A DNA stretch of 64,000 nt from JASLQO01 sp002327525 (GCA_030744435.1 JASLQO010000013.1:310001-374000), one strand, 5' to 3'; counted from the stretch's first letter, positions 51,872-60,951 are shown. Notes: a model not told the origin generated them from the letters alone. Made by a program: numbers and translations.

Positions 51872-52615
51872 ATGGACATCGGTATTCTTCAGGTGGATTC
51901 GGTTCTGCCACGGTTTCGCTTACGGCACGGCGACTACCCCGATATGTTCGGCTCGCTGTTCCTGCGCGCGGGGAGAGAGGTCGGGGAGGAAACGGGGTGC
52001 GAAAACTCAGTACGAGTGCGTAACTTCGACGTCCTGGCAGGAGATTTGCCGCAAGCGCGGGCGTGCGATGGGTACGTGATCACAGGAAGCCGGCAGAGTG
52101 TGTACGAGGAGCTGCCCTGGTTACCTGCATTGGTCGACTTCGCCGCGCAGGCCATGGCCGTAGCACGCCCGGTGATCGGTATCTGCTTTGGTCATCAACT
52201 GCTTGCTCACTACTTTGGCGGCGAGGTTGCACCCGCTGAAGCGGGCTGGGGTGTGGGCGTGCACACCAGTGCGGTGGTGGAGCACCATTCCTGGATGGAC
52301 CCGCCGCTACAGAACATTGCCATGCTCGTGAGTCACAAGGATCAGGTGCGGGCACTGCCTGCTGGTGCGGAGGTATTCGCGAGCAGCGATTTCTGCCCGA
52401 TCGCCGGATTTCGTATCGGCAGTAGTGCGCTCGCTTTCCAGAGTCATCCCGAATTTCAAAAAGCCTATTCCAGCGATCTCATGGACATGCGCCGGAAAAT
52501 GCTGGGAGGCGCGACCTACGCACGGGGAAAGGCATCACTCGCGCAGGACACTCACGAGCGTGAAGTGGCGCGCTGGATCCTCAATTTCATCCGTGAAGCA
52601 CGCGGCCGGCCCTGA
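51872..52615 (+). CDS. Class I glutamine amidotransferase-like protein
   Basis: 247 residues from ATG at 51872. Catalytic Cys in VIGICFGHQLLAHYFGG and His/Glu in AFQSHPEFQKAY, a complete triad. It is of the stand-alone GATase1 type (GMP-synthase-like), not the PuuD/C26 type usually found with PuuA. Still, pairing with the glutamine-synthetase-like gene 70 bases upstream suggests hydrolysis or transfer on a gamma-glutamyl or amide product. Overlaps the DUF1232 gene by 23 bases. Confidence 0.86.
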   Translation: MDIGILQVDSVLPRFRLRHGDYPDMFGSLFLRAGREVGEETGCENSVRVRNFDVLAGDLPQARACDGYVITGSRQSVYEELPWLPALVDFAAQAMAVARPVIGICFGHQLLAHYFGGEVAPAEAGWGVGVHTSAVVEHHSWMDPPLQNIAMLVSHKDQVRALPAGAEVFASSDFCPIAGFRIGSSALAFQSHPEFQKAYSSDLMDMRRKMLGGATYARGKASLAQDTHEREVARWILNFIREARGRP

Positions 52616-53030
52616 AGAACCCCGTGGTTTCGCCGGCTTCCTGTTGCGGGCCCGGCGCATGCTGTCCCGTCCCGGCGAAGTACTAACCCTGGTGGACTCC
52701 GCGACCAGAAAGCTCCAGTCCAGTGGACTGATCGGGCGGCAGTTCGATCAATTCGCGGACGACCTCGCGCTGCTGATGAGGCTGACGGGAAGCTGGGCGA
52801 GAGGGGAATATCGAGAGGTTTCGACTCGAACTCTCACCATCGTCGTCGGCGCTCTACTGTACTTCGTCGTGCCCTTCGACGTGGTCCCGGATTTCATTGC
52901 GGGACTGGGCTTCGTAGATGATGCGGCGGTTATTGCCTACGCCGTCGCAGTGGTGCACGGTGAGCTGGATACTTATCGCGGCTGGTGCGCGAAACGTGAC
53001 GAGGAAGCAGAGGGACGCGATGCGACGTAG
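52593..53030 (+). CDS. DUF1232 (YkvA-like) membrane protein
   Basis: 145 residues from GTG at 52593, inside the amidotransferase end. The family's compact two-helix motif is LLYFVVPFDVVPDFIAGLGF followed by VDDAAVIAYAVAVV. It is preceded by a helical soluble region (FDQFADDLALLMRLTGSWAR). Function unknown; inner membrane. It overlaps the lipoprotein gene start by 11 bases, so amidotransferase, DUF1232 and lipoprotein genes form one transcription unit. Confidence 0.85.
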   Translation: MKHAAGPEEPRGFAGFLLRARRMLSRPGEVLTLVDSATRKLQSSGLIGRQFDQFADDLALLMRLTGSWARGEYREVSTRTLTIVVGALLYFVVPFDVVPDFIAGLGFVDDAAVIAYAVAVVHGELDTYRGWCAKRDEEAEGRDAT

Positions 53031-53958
53031 TGCACTGCGCCTGTGGATTGTGGTGTTGATGTGCGCCATCACCTCGGGCTGCATGATGAAGGTGGCATAC
53101 AACAATCTCGACCGGCTGGTGCGCTGGCGGGTTGGTGACGTAATCGACTTCATGCCTGACCAGCGGCACCGCTTCGACCAGGAGTTTGCCGTGCTGTGGT
53201 ACTGGCACCGGACCACGCAGTTGCCTGAATACGCCAGCTTCTTCGATGAATTGGTGCGCGCCGTGCATGCGCAACCGCTCGGTGAAGTCGAGTTGAAGGC
53301 GACGTTTGCCACGTTCACCAGGTGGGGAGATCGACTTGAGGCGCGCAGCCTGGGACTGAGTGCGAATCTGCTTCGGAGCCTAAGCGATGCACAGGTGGCG
53401 ACACTTGCCGAACGGATTCGTGCGGACCGCGGATGGCGTGATACAGCCAGTGACGATTTCGAAGGCCAACGAAGGGCGTGGGCTGAACGCATTGAGGGGC
53501 TGATCGAAAACCTGGCCGGTCGTCTCGATAAGGATCAGATCGATCTGATCGAGGATTGCGCGGGACGCTACGTACCGGAGCAGGCCATGTGGGAAGCCTA
53601 TATCGAAAAGTGGCAGGACCGGCTGGTTGCATTGCTCGAACAACGGCGGAGCCCGGGCTTCGAGGAGGAACTGGCGTTGCTGATATCGGCCGAAGCCTAC
53701 GGCTCTCCGCTCGATGAGGCCGTGGAAGCGAACGAAAAGCTCTCCAGAGAAGCGCTAGCGGCGATACTGGCAAGTCTCACGTCACGGCAGCAGGTTCGTC
53801 TGGAAAAAACGCTCGGCAATCTAGCGCAGGATCTCAGAGAGCTGGCGGCGCAAGCGCCGAAGTTCGTTCCGGGGCACGAGGAAAGGCAACCGGTGGAGGG
53901 CGTCCGGTCGTCTGGAATTCGGCGCGACTGGTCTGGGTGTGCCGGCGATCGAGTGTAG
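53020..53958 (+). CDS. DUF6279-like lipoprotein
   Basis: 312 residues from ATG at 53020. Lipobox ITSGC puts the lipidated Cys at residue 20 (VVLMCAITSGC). The mature part is helical and Arg/Glu-rich, starting MMKVAYNNLDRLVRWRVGDV and later FMPDQRHRFDQEFAVLWYWH, the signature I associate with DUF6279. Probably outer-membrane anchored, facing the periplasm. Function unknown. Confidence 0.78.
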   Translation: MRRSALRLWIVVLMCAITSGCMMKVAYNNLDRLVRWRVGDVIDFMPDQRHRFDQEFAVLWYWHRTTQLPEYASFFDELVRAVHAQPLGEVELKATFATFTRWGDRLEARSLGLSANLLRSLSDAQVATLAERIRADRGWRDTASDDFEGQRRAWAERIEGLIENLAGRLDKDQIDLIEDCAGRYVPEQAMWEAYIEKWQDRLVALLEQRRSPGFEEELALLISAEAYGSPLDEAVEANEKLSREALAAILASLTSRQQVRLEKTLGNLAQDLRELAAQAPKFVPGHEERQPVEGVRSSGIRRDWSGCAGDRV

Positions 53959-54059
53959 CTGCGACACTGTTCGACAGCATAATGCATCGTGAGGGAGAAA
54001 AGCGCTGCGCGCATACACTGCAGGGAGTTGCAGCATATTGCTGGCGGACGCACCGGGAG

Positions 54060-54281
54060 TTAATACTTCCGGGGCGCCTCGTCCAGTACCAGCCATGCAA
54101 CCAGGTACGCGGCGATCACGATCTTGGTCAGGAACACACCCGCCACCAGCGCTATCACGCGTACGATGGTCGGGTCTGTGTTGAAATAGTTGGCGAGCCC
54201 CGCACACACGCCCGCAATCCAGCCGTTGCGGGAGTCCAGGTACAGGGTTCGCTTGATGCGATCCAGTCCGCGGTTGGCCAT
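54060..54281 (-). CDS. PspC-domain membrane protein
   Basis: 73 residues from ATG at 54281. The PspC domain is nearly the whole protein: LYLDSRNGWIAGVCAGLANY, FNTDPTIVRVIALVAGVFLT, VIAAYLVAWLVLDEAP, a cytoplasmic N-terminus and one re-entrant or two short membrane helices. PspC senses or transmits membrane stress with PspA/PspB in enterobacteria; no pspA is nearby. A second small membrane protein gene precedes it by 34 bases. Confidence 0.88.
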   Translation of the reverse strand: MANRGLDRIKRTLYLDSRNGWIAGVCAGLANYFNTDPTIVRVIALVAGVFLTKIVIAAYLVAWLVLDEAPRKY

Positions 54282-54315
54282 TTCGTCTATCCGGTCGGTC
54301 TTCGTTGTTGTCGCT

Positions 54316-54507
54316 CTAGCGTGTGGCAACCCGGTTGCTCAGCTCGGTCGCGATGTGTTGCGTGGCGGCCTTGGACGCTTGGTCGACGCCCGGGGCGAAA
54401 AATCCCGCGCAGGCGCCGAACACCAGGAATACCACGGCGACGAGCGCCAGACCCCAGGCGGTGGCGCGCGGGTGGCTGATGCGGGAAAGTCGAATGCTGT
54501 GGTTCAT
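54316..54507 (-). CDS. Small single-pass membrane protein next to PspC
   Basis: 63 residues from ATG at 54507. One membrane helix (TAWGLALVAVVFLVFGACAG) is followed by a short helical tail (VDQASKAATQHIATELSNRV). Too short and divergent to place in the PspB family with certainty. It lies upstream of PspC in the same direction and probably forms a two-gene envelope unit with it. No strong ribosome binding site, only AAAGAAA before the ATG. Confidence 0.5.
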   Translation of the reverse strand: MNHSIRLSRISHPRATAWGLALVAVVFLVFGACAGFFAPGVDQASKAATQHIATELSNRVATR

Positions 54508-54811
54508 TTTCTTTAGTTCGTTGGTCTGTTTGTCGTTGCCGGTTCTTCCGGCGCCCAGCTGATCCGGGTACGAGTACTTATATTCAATAGTCGTGCCAAC
54601 TGGGGAATGGGTTCTCTGGCCGCGCAAAACGGCCGCCACCACCCTGCCAAGACACGCACGCGTGGCGAAAATCACCAATATTTAGCCTCCAGTATGTTGA
54701 CGCCTGGTACCCGGTGGTTATGGTTGCGTGTGGGCCGGGGCTGGTCGAACATGGAAAACTGGCGTCGAAGGAGCGCCGAAAAGGCGCCGCATGTTCGAAA
54801 TCTTGGGGGAT
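54508..54811. other. Divergent gap, nothing recognised
   Basis: About 300 bases between the minus-strand membrane gene and the plus-strand synthetase. A GGCCG/CGGCC hairpin with an A-rich loop lies near 54616-54632, without a T tail. Promoters for both directions are expected here, but no box stands out. Confidence 0.3.
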
Positions 54812-56431
54812 ATGATGGATTTTCACTTTGCCACCCTATGGGAAGCAGTCGCCGATACGGTAGGTGAGCGCAACGCGCTCATCTGCCGGAATACGGTCAG
54901 AACCTGGGCGGAATACGACGACCGCGCGGCGCGAATCGCGAGCGTTTTCACCGAACATGGCCTGGCCGCAGACTCGAAGGTCGGTCTCTACCTGCACAAC
55001 TGCAACGAGTACCTCGAGGCGCAGTATGGAGTGTTCAAAATCGGGGGCTGCCCCATCAATGCGAACTATCGCTACAAGGCCGATGAGCTGATTTACCTGC
55101 TGGAGAACGCCGATGCCGAGGCGGTGGTCTATCAGGCCTGCTACGCGATGCGCATCTGGGAGGTTCGCGAGCGACTGCCGAAGATGAAGCTCTACATCCA
55201 GGTCGACGATGGCACCGAGTCCCTTCTCGACGGATCTCTGGATTTCGAGGGAGCCATCCGCGCGGCGCGGCCAATGCCCCGTATCGAGCGCAGTCCCGAC
55301 AGTGTGTACATGCTCTATACGGGTGGCACGACGGGTATGCCAAAGGGAGTCATGTACCCCGCCGGAGAGTTCAGCCGCAACATGATGGCGGTTGGTGCGA
55401 TGTCGCGCGGCCTGGAACCACCCGAGAGCATCGCCGGGATTCCGGACCTCCTCAGGACCATCGGTGACGATGCTCCGATCGGATTACCCGCGTGTCCGCT
55501 CATGCACGGTACCGGCATGTGGCTCGGGGGCATGGTCACGCACTCCGTTGGCGGAACTGTGGTCACTTCGCCGAAGCTCGGGCTCGATGCCGATGCGTTG
55601 TGGTCGCTGGTCGAACGGCATGGCGTCACCGACATGGTGATCGTGGGTGATGCATTCGCGCGTCCGCTGTTGGCGGTGCTCGATGATGCAGTCGAGCGGG
55701 GTTCGCCCTATGACATCTCCTCGCTCCGACAGATTACCTCCAGCGGTGTGATGTGGAGTTCGGAAACCAAGCAGGGTCTGCTGAAGCATCACGACATGAT
55801 TCTCGCGGACATTATGGGGTCCACGGAGGGTGGGATGGGGAGCAACACCACCACGCGCGAAGCCGATACCCAGACTGCTAAATTCGAGCTCAGTGAGGGG
55901 GTGAAGGTTTTCAACGAGGATGATGAGGAAGTGCAACCCGGCTCCGGTGAAATGGGCATGCTTGGGCTTAGCGGTAACGTGCCTCTCGGTTACTACAAGG
56001 ATCCGGAAAAGAGCGCGAAGACCTTCCGCGAGATAGGCGGGGTGCGCTACAGCTTCCCCGGCGACTTCGCGCAGGTCGAAGCCGACGGCAGCATCACGCT
56101 GCTCGGCCGGGGCAGCGTGTGTATCAATACTGCCGGAGAAAAGGTGTTTCCCGAGGAGGTCGAAGAGGCGGTGAAAAGACACGAAGACGTGCTGGACTGC
56201 CTGGTCGTGGGCCTACCCGATGAACGCTTTGGCGAACGCGTGGTGGCAATAGCCTCTCGTACAGGGATTGGGATCGCGGGGCAGGATGTCATCGATTTCA
56301 CGCGTGAACACCTGGCCGGCTACAAACTGCCGAAGCAGGTGATCTTTGTTGATACCGTGCAGCGGGCGCCGAACGGCAAGGCCGACTACAAGTGGGCGAA
56401 ACGGACGGCGGAGGCGGCTATTGGGCCGTGA
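54812..56431 (+). CDS. Acyl-CoA synthetase (AMP-binding, ANL family)
   Basis: 539 residues from the first of two ATGs after GGGGGAT. Adenylation motifs: MLYTGGTTGMPKGVMYPAG (P-loop), DIMGSTEGGMGSNTT (A5), YSFPGDFAQVEADGSITLLG (A7), GRGSVCINTAGEKVFPEEVE (A8 hinge) and the terminal APNGKADYKWAK with the catalytic Lys. It activates a carboxylic acid with ATP and CoA; FadD-like, substrate undetermined. It resembles FadD3/FadD17-type synthetases of steroid or terpenoid side-chain metabolism in length and motif, a weak hint only. Cytoplasmic. Confidence 0.9.
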   Translation: MMDFHFATLWEAVADTVGERNALICRNTVRTWAEYDDRAARIASVFTEHGLAADSKVGLYLHNCNEYLEAQYGVFKIGGCPINANYRYKADELIYLLENADAEAVVYQACYAMRIWEVRERLPKMKLYIQVDDGTESLLDGSLDFEGAIRAARPMPRIERSPDSVYMLYTGGTTGMPKGVMYPAGEFSRNMMAVGAMSRGLEPPESIAGIPDLLRTIGDDAPIGLPACPLMHGTGMWLGGMVTHSVGGTVVTSPKLGLDADALWSLVERHGVTDMVIVGDAFARPLLAVLDDAVERGSPYDISSLRQITSSGVMWSSETKQGLLKHHDMILADIMGSTEGGMGSNTTTREADTQTAKFELSEGVKVFNEDDEEVQPGSGEMGMLGLSGNVPLGYYKDPEKSAKTFREIGGVRYSFPGDFAQVEADGSITLLGRGSVCINTAGEKVFPEEVEEAVKRHEDVLDCLVVGLPDERFGERVVAIASRTGIGIAGQDVIDFTREHLAGYKLPKQVIFVDTVQRAPNGKADYKWAKRTAEAAIGP

Positions 56432-56571
56432 GGCAACGCCAGGCGGCCCACTAGCGCCGCACGTTTGGTCGGGTGAGACCAGTGCGCGTCCCGTCCCTGG
56501 CTGATCGGAAGCGTTCGAGTGTTCATCAGACTTCGCGGCCCTGTTTTCATCAGATGGGCTATGGTCTGTGA

Positions 56572-57045
56572 GTGGTCGGCGATGGATCGAACAAGGAGCC
56601 CGTCGAACCGGAGTATGCCTATTTGCGGCGCGATCACGTGCTGTTGTGCTATCTGCACCTGGCGGCACTGCCCGAGCTGACTCGGGTTCTGATCGAGAAA
56701 AAGCTGACCGGCTACCTCTGCTTGCGCCGATGAGCGATGTGGTGGGCCACCTGGCGGTTCACGCCGTCGCGCACCTGTTGCAGCATATCAATGGGGGTTC
56801 AGGCGTGCTGCTGGGTGGCCTGCTAGCAGCCGATAGGCCTCATGTCGCGGTCCTTTATCCCGGCACGGTCGGCACCAGCGCTGCAACACTGGCGGCCGCA
56901 CTGGGTGCCCGCGTCAAGGTGTTCGGAACAGACCGTTCCTCGCTGGAGCGCATGCATCGTCTTGGTGATAACGTAACCGCACTGCCCTCGTTTGCGACAC
57001 TGCTGGAACAGGTCGTACCGGACGCCGATCAAGCGTTGCGATGGT
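56572..57045 (+). pseudogene. Decayed alanine dehydrogenase (ald)
   Basis: GTG at 56572 begins VVGDGSNKEPVEPEYAYLRR, DHVLLCYLHLAALPELTRVL and IEKKLTGYLCLRR, the N-terminal domain of alanine dehydrogenase, then stops. In another frame from about 56720 comes PLLAPMSDVVGHLAVHAVAH, GVLLGGLLAADRPHVAVLYP and GTVGTSAATLAAALGARVKV, the NAD-binding domain, with the Rossmann GxGxxG altered (PGTVGTS). It ends abruptly near 57045 at the junction with the thioesterase remnant. The start, some middle segments and the C-terminus are lost. Confidence 0.7.
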
Positions 57046-57343
57046 CAGCTCTTCGTCCTCCACGCATACCGTGTGTCCGCATGCGTTACGCATACCGTGT
57101 GTCCGCATGCGTTGTCGAGCATGGCGGTGATGACGCCGCCGTGGATCACACCGGTATCCGGATCTCCCACGAGATGGTCTCGGCGTAAGGCAGGTGCATC
57201 AGGGTGCGGTGGGTTTCGTTGGAAAGCACTTCGAGGCCAATGGCGCGGGCATGAGGAGACAAACCCTCAATGTAATCGAGAATCTGGTTTTCGGGTTCGG
57301 TCACGGGAAGTTTTCGGTAGTATCGCAACTTTCGTTCGCACAA
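57041..57343 (-). pseudogene. Decayed PaaI-type thioesterase (hotdog fold)
   Basis: Minus strand: MCERKLRYYRKLPVTEPENQ, ILDYIEGLSPHARAIGLEVL and LPYAETISWEIRIPV, then the frame ends. In the next frame GVIHGGVITAMLDNACGHTV restores the hotdog motif (HGGxxxxxxDNAxG). A 26-base tandem duplication then shifts the frame again, and after it EDEELTIATLD is the expected continuation before the sequence joins the ald remnant. Two independent lesions and a truncation. Confidence 0.65.
57062..57110. repeat. 26-base tandem duplication
   Basis: The 23-base unit at 57062-57084 (starting ACGCATACCG) is repeated identically at 57088-57110, period 26 bases. It sits within the thioesterase remnant and adds a non-multiple of three, so it breaks the frame. 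Probably a replication-slippage duplication. Confidence 0.85.
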
Positions 57344-57367
57344 TTAGCATATTGGGAGGGTTCTGCG

Positions 57368-59020
57368 ATGGCAATGCAGCATACGCCTTTGTTGATGTCC
57401 AACATTCTGGATCGGGGTGCGAAGGTGGCTCCGCGGGAAGAGGTCGTCACCGCCACGGACAACGGCGTGCGTCGTCAGACACTGGAAGAGACGCGTGCTC
57501 GCGCGCATCAGCTTGCACATGCACTCGCAGAGGCGGGTATCGGACTGGGAGATCGGGTCGCTACGTTCATGTGGAACGGCTCCCGCCACCTGGAGGTGTA
57601 CCACGCGTGCGCCGGCATGGGCGCTGTGCTGCACACTCTGAACATTCGGCTTTCCGACAAGGATCTCGAGTACATCATCGATCACGCCCAGGATCGCATC
57701 ATCATCGCTGATGCCGATACGCTACCGCTGTTGGAGAAGCTGAATGGCCGCATGCCATCGGTGGAGCGCATCGTGGTAGCGACCGAGGAGGGTTTCGAGG
57801 GCTGGGAGACCGACCTGCCCGAGCCCGTGGACTACGAGGCCTTCATCGCGGACAGACCCACTCTCTGCGAGTGGCCGCAAATCGATGAGAACTCGGCCCT
57901 CGGGCTGTGCTACACCAGTGGTACCACGGGCAACCCGAAAGGTGTGGAGTACGAGCACCGCTCACAGTATTTGCATACCCTGACACAAATGATGACAGAC
58001 TCCATGGGCTTGTCGGCCGCCGATACCATGCTCGGCATCGTACCGATGTTTCACGCGATGGGGTGGGGATTGCCGTGGTCGGCACTCGCGCTTGGCTGTA
58101 AGCAGGTAATGCCGCATCGTTTCATGGACCCGCAGCGTCTACTTGACCTCATCGTCTCGGAAAAGGTCACGGTTTCCGCGGGTGTGCCAACTATCTGGCA
58201 GGGGGTGAAAGCCATTTACGAGGCAGATCCGGGCGCATACGATCTGTCGAATCTCTCACGCCTCACCTGCGGCGGGTCGGCACCGCCGCCATCGCTGATC
58301 CGCTGGTACTGGGACACTCTGGGAGTGGAGATGATCCAGGGTTGGGGCATGACGGAAACATCACCGCTCGCAACGCTGTCCCGGCGTGTGATGAAACGCA
58401 GCCAGCTGAGCCTCAGTGAAGACGAGCAGTTCGAGAACGTGGCGAAGGCCGGACAGCTCATGCCGGGTCTTGAGCTCGACATTTTCGACGAGGACTTCAA
58501 CCGCCTGCCACATGACGGTGAGACGGTAGGCGAGATCCTGGTGCGCGGTCCGTGGATCTGCTCGGAGTACTACAACAACCCCCAACCGGACAAGTTTCAT
58601 GACGGTTGGCTGATCACCGGTGACGTTGGCAAGATCGATGCCGAGGAATATCTCATCATCAGCGACCGGTCGAAGGACCTGGTCAAAAGCGGTGGCGAGT
58701 GGATATCGTCCGTGGATCTGGAGAACCACATCGTGGCTCTCGGCGGTATCGGGCAGGCGTGTGTCGTGGCACACCCGCATCCAAAGTGGGACGAGCGTCC
58801 GGTAGCGTTGGTGGTATTGGATCCCGGGGCGCAAGTGAGTGCCGAGACGATCATCGAACACTGCGGCACGGCGTTCGCCAAGTGGCAGCTGCCGGACGAC
58901 GTCCTGTTCGTCGACAGCATCCCACTCACGTCCACAGGCAAGATGGACAAGAAGATCGTACGCGCGGATCTCGAGGCCCAGGGCTATCAGTTGCCCGATC
59001 TGCGCGAGAGCACAGGGTGA
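57368..59020 (+). CDS. Long-chain fatty-acyl-CoA synthetase family protein
   Basis: 550 residues from ATG at 57368, with GGGAGGG eight bases upstream; a longer frame to 57194 covers only the remnant. ANL motifs: LCYTSGTTGNPKGVEYEHRS, GWGMTETSPLATLS, HDGWLITGDVGKIDAEEYLI, DRSKDLVKSGGEWISSVDLE and the C-terminal Lys in TSTGKMDKKIVRADL. It activates a medium or long-chain acid for beta-oxidation. Second synthetase within 3 kb of a similar one, but clearly a different subfamily. Followed by MFS and HAD genes in the same direction. Confidence 0.92.
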   Translation: MAMQHTPLLMSNILDRGAKVAPREEVVTATDNGVRRQTLEETRARAHQLAHALAEAGIGLGDRVATFMWNGSRHLEVYHACAGMGAVLHTLNIRLSDKDLEYIIDHAQDRIIIADADTLPLLEKLNGRMPSVERIVVATEEGFEGWETDLPEPVDYEAFIADRPTLCEWPQIDENSALGLCYTSGTTGNPKGVEYEHRSQYLHTLTQMMTDSMGLSAADTMLGIVPMFHAMGWGLPWSALALGCKQVMPHRFMDPQRLLDLIVSEKVTVSAGVPTIWQGVKAIYEADPGAYDLSNLSRLTCGGSAPPPSLIRWYWDTLGVEMIQGWGMTETSPLATLSRRVMKRSQLSLSEDEQFENVAKAGQLMPGLELDIFDEDFNRLPHDGETVGEILVRGPWICSEYYNNPQPDKFHDGWLITGDVGKIDAEEYLIISDRSKDLVKSGGEWISSVDLENHIVALGGIGQACVVAHPHPKWDERPVALVVLDPGAQVSAETIIEHCGTAFAKWQLPDDVLFVDSIPLTSTGKMDKKIVRADLEAQGYQLPDLRESTG

Positions 59021-59049
59021 GGAGTATCTGATGTGATAACAGCTGCCGC

Positions 59050-60213
59050 ATGCCGGTAGCCAGCCGCCACTACCTGCTGCCGGTTCTGCTGGGATCGGCT
59101 TCGTTCGTCTTTCTCAATTTTGGTTTGCCGATACAGGCGAAACGCTTGGGCGCGGACGCAACCCTGATTGGTGGGATGTACACCGTCTTCACTCTGACCA
59201 TGGTCGTCGTGCGCCCACTGGTGGGCTGGGCGCTCGATCGCTACGGGCGGCGATGGTTCTTCGCGTCTGCCTTCGGTTTCTACACGGTGGCGATGTGGGC
59301 CTTCAGCCGCGCCACCGGTGTTGACGACTTCTACCTCGCGCGTTTTTTGCAGGGTATAGGCGCATCGCTGATGTGGGTGTCGGTACGCACGATCGTGGCG
59401 GATGAGTTCGATACAGCTGAGCGCGGCCGTGAGATGGGGAGGTTACAGGCCAATTCGGTGCGTGGCAGCATGCTGGGTGCTTTCTACGGATTCACGCTGA
59501 TCGGGATGATGCCGCAGGAAGAAGCCTGGCGATTGGCGTTTTACGGCTACTCGGTGGTAGCACTGGCAGGGTTCGTTCTCGCCTGTCTGCGCCAGCGTGA
59601 GAGCAGCCAGCCTGCTGCGACCGGCCGGCGCGTCGAGCTGGTCTGGAATGCGGATATCGTGCGTCTGCTTGTCATTGTGTTCGTATCGGGTTTTGCCAGC
59701 GCTCTCATAGAGCCCATCTATCTGATCTATTTGCAGGATAAGTTTTCGCTTTCGTTCATGCAGCTCGCGATGGCATTCTTACCGGCGGGCATCGTGTATG
59801 CGACCTTGCCGGTGGTCACCGGCCGCTGGGCGGATCGGTTTGGCAGAATGCCTTTGATGGTGAGCGGAATCGCACTCGCGGCGCTCGCGTCCATCAGCCT
59901 GCCGTGGCTTGGACACATACTCATGGTCGCGGGTCTGTATACGCTCTCGGCCGTCGCCTGGACAATGGCGATACCGGCTGAAGATGCGCTGTTGGGCGAT
60001 CTGTCCGAGGCCGCGACACGCGGCCGGCTGTTCGGTATGAGAGAGATGGCGGCGATGACGGGGGCGGCCATAGGGCCGTTGCTCGGCGGCGCTATCTACG
60101 ACTACTGGCGTGCCGAGTTCGCCTTCGTGATCAACGGTGCCCTGCTGCTCATCGCATCGGGCCTTGCCTGGCATTGGTTTCGCGGCATGGCACCGGCTAG
60201 TATTGAACGTTGA
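59050..60213 (+). CDS. MFS transporter
   Basis: 387 residues. Twelve predicted helices; motif A at loop 2-3 is ALDRYGRRWFF, and its partial repeat at loop 8-9 is RWADRFGRMPLM. N-terminal RHYLLPVLLGSASFVFLNFG and the mid-protein SGFASALIEPIYLIYLQDKF are typical of small MFS exporters of the YajR/TetA-like type. The gene follows the acyl-CoA synthetase after 30 bases, so it may import the acid it activates, or the association may be chance. Inner membrane. Confidence 0.83.
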   Translation: MPVASRHYLLPVLLGSASFVFLNFGLPIQAKRLGADATLIGGMYTVFTLTMVVVRPLVGWALDRYGRRWFFASAFGFYTVAMWAFSRATGVDDFYLARFLQGIGASLMWVSVRTIVADEFDTAERGREMGRLQANSVRGSMLGAFYGFTLIGMMPQEEAWRLAFYGYSVVALAGFVLACLRQRESSQPAATGRRVELVWNADIVRLLVIVFVSGFASALIEPIYLIYLQDKFSLSFMQLAMAFLPAGIVYATLPVVTGRWADRFGRMPLMVSGIALAALASISLPWLGHILMVAGLYTLSAVAWTMAIPAEDALLGDLSEAATRGRLFGMREMAAMTGAAIGPLLGGAIYDYWRAEFAFVINGALLLIASGLAWHWFRGMAPASIER

Positions 60214-60231
60214 TCCGTAACAGGCGAATCA

Positions 60232-60951
60232 GTGAAAGGCATTTTCTTCGATCTGGGCGGTACACTCTTCAGCTATTCCAACATCGGCCAGGGCGCAGCG
60301 CCACTGCTGGTGGAAGCCACGCGCAGGCTGGGTCTGGACCTGGCGCTCGAGGACATGGGGGCCGCATACTGGCAGGCGAACCGAGAGATCAGCGTGATCT
60401 ACGCGCAGAAGGACTACTACCTGCACGCGCACATGTTTCGCGATACGTTTCGCCGGTTCGTGCAGTTGCTCGAAGCAGAGTTCAAGGAAGACATCTACGA
60501 CTGGTATCGTGCCGAGCAGCACCGGGTGGTGGTGGAAACCCTGGAGCTCAAGCACGATTGTATCGAAACGCTGGAGCAGTTGAAGGACAGGGAACTGTAC
60601 CTGTCCATCGTCTCCAACATAGACGAGGATACGCTGCAGCCGCTGGTGGAACGCGAAGGACTGCATCGGTATTTCGAGCACTGGACCAGCTCTGAAGCAG
60701 CCCGGTCGTGCAAGCCGCATAGCCGCTTTTTCGAAGTGAGTCTCGACAAGGCGGGGCTTGAAGCCGAGGAGGTGCTGTTCGTGGGTGATTCGCCCGAACA
60801 CGATGTCGGCGGCGCATCGGCGGTTGGTATGCGCACTGTTCTCATAGTGCAGGAAGGCGTGACGCCGCCGATGCAGAGCGGGAAGCCGACACCTGAACCC
60901 GATCACGAAATCACACACCTGGCCGAATTGCCCGATCTCGTTCCCGGGTGA
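60232..60951 (+). CDS. HAD superfamily hydrolase
   Basis: 239 residues, GTG start. Motif I reads FFDLGGTLFSY: the nucleophile Asp is present but the usual acid/base Asp two residues later is Gly. Motif II is IVSNIDED, motif III the Lys of CKPHSRFF, motif IV VGDSPEHDVGGA. A helical cap domain (residues ~20-95) places it in subfamily IA. Small-molecule phosphatase, with possibly reduced activity. It overlaps no neighbour; 18 bases after the MFS gene. Confidence 0.82.
   Translation: MKGIFFDLGGTLFSYSNIGQGAAPLLVEATRRLGLDLALEDMGAAYWQANREISVIYAQKDYYLHAHMFRDTFRRFVQLLEAEFKEDIYDWYRAEQHRVVVETLELKHDCIETLEQLKDRELYLSIVSNIDEDTLQPLVEREGLHRYFEHWTSSEAARSCKPHSRFFEVSLDKAGLEAEEVLFVGDSPEHDVGGASAVGMRTVLIVQEGVTPPMQSGKPTPEPDHEITHLAELPDLVPG

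Noticed and set aside
57062..57110. CRISPR-like repeat
   Set aside because: Two adjacent copies with a 3-base separation and no spacers; a tandem duplication.
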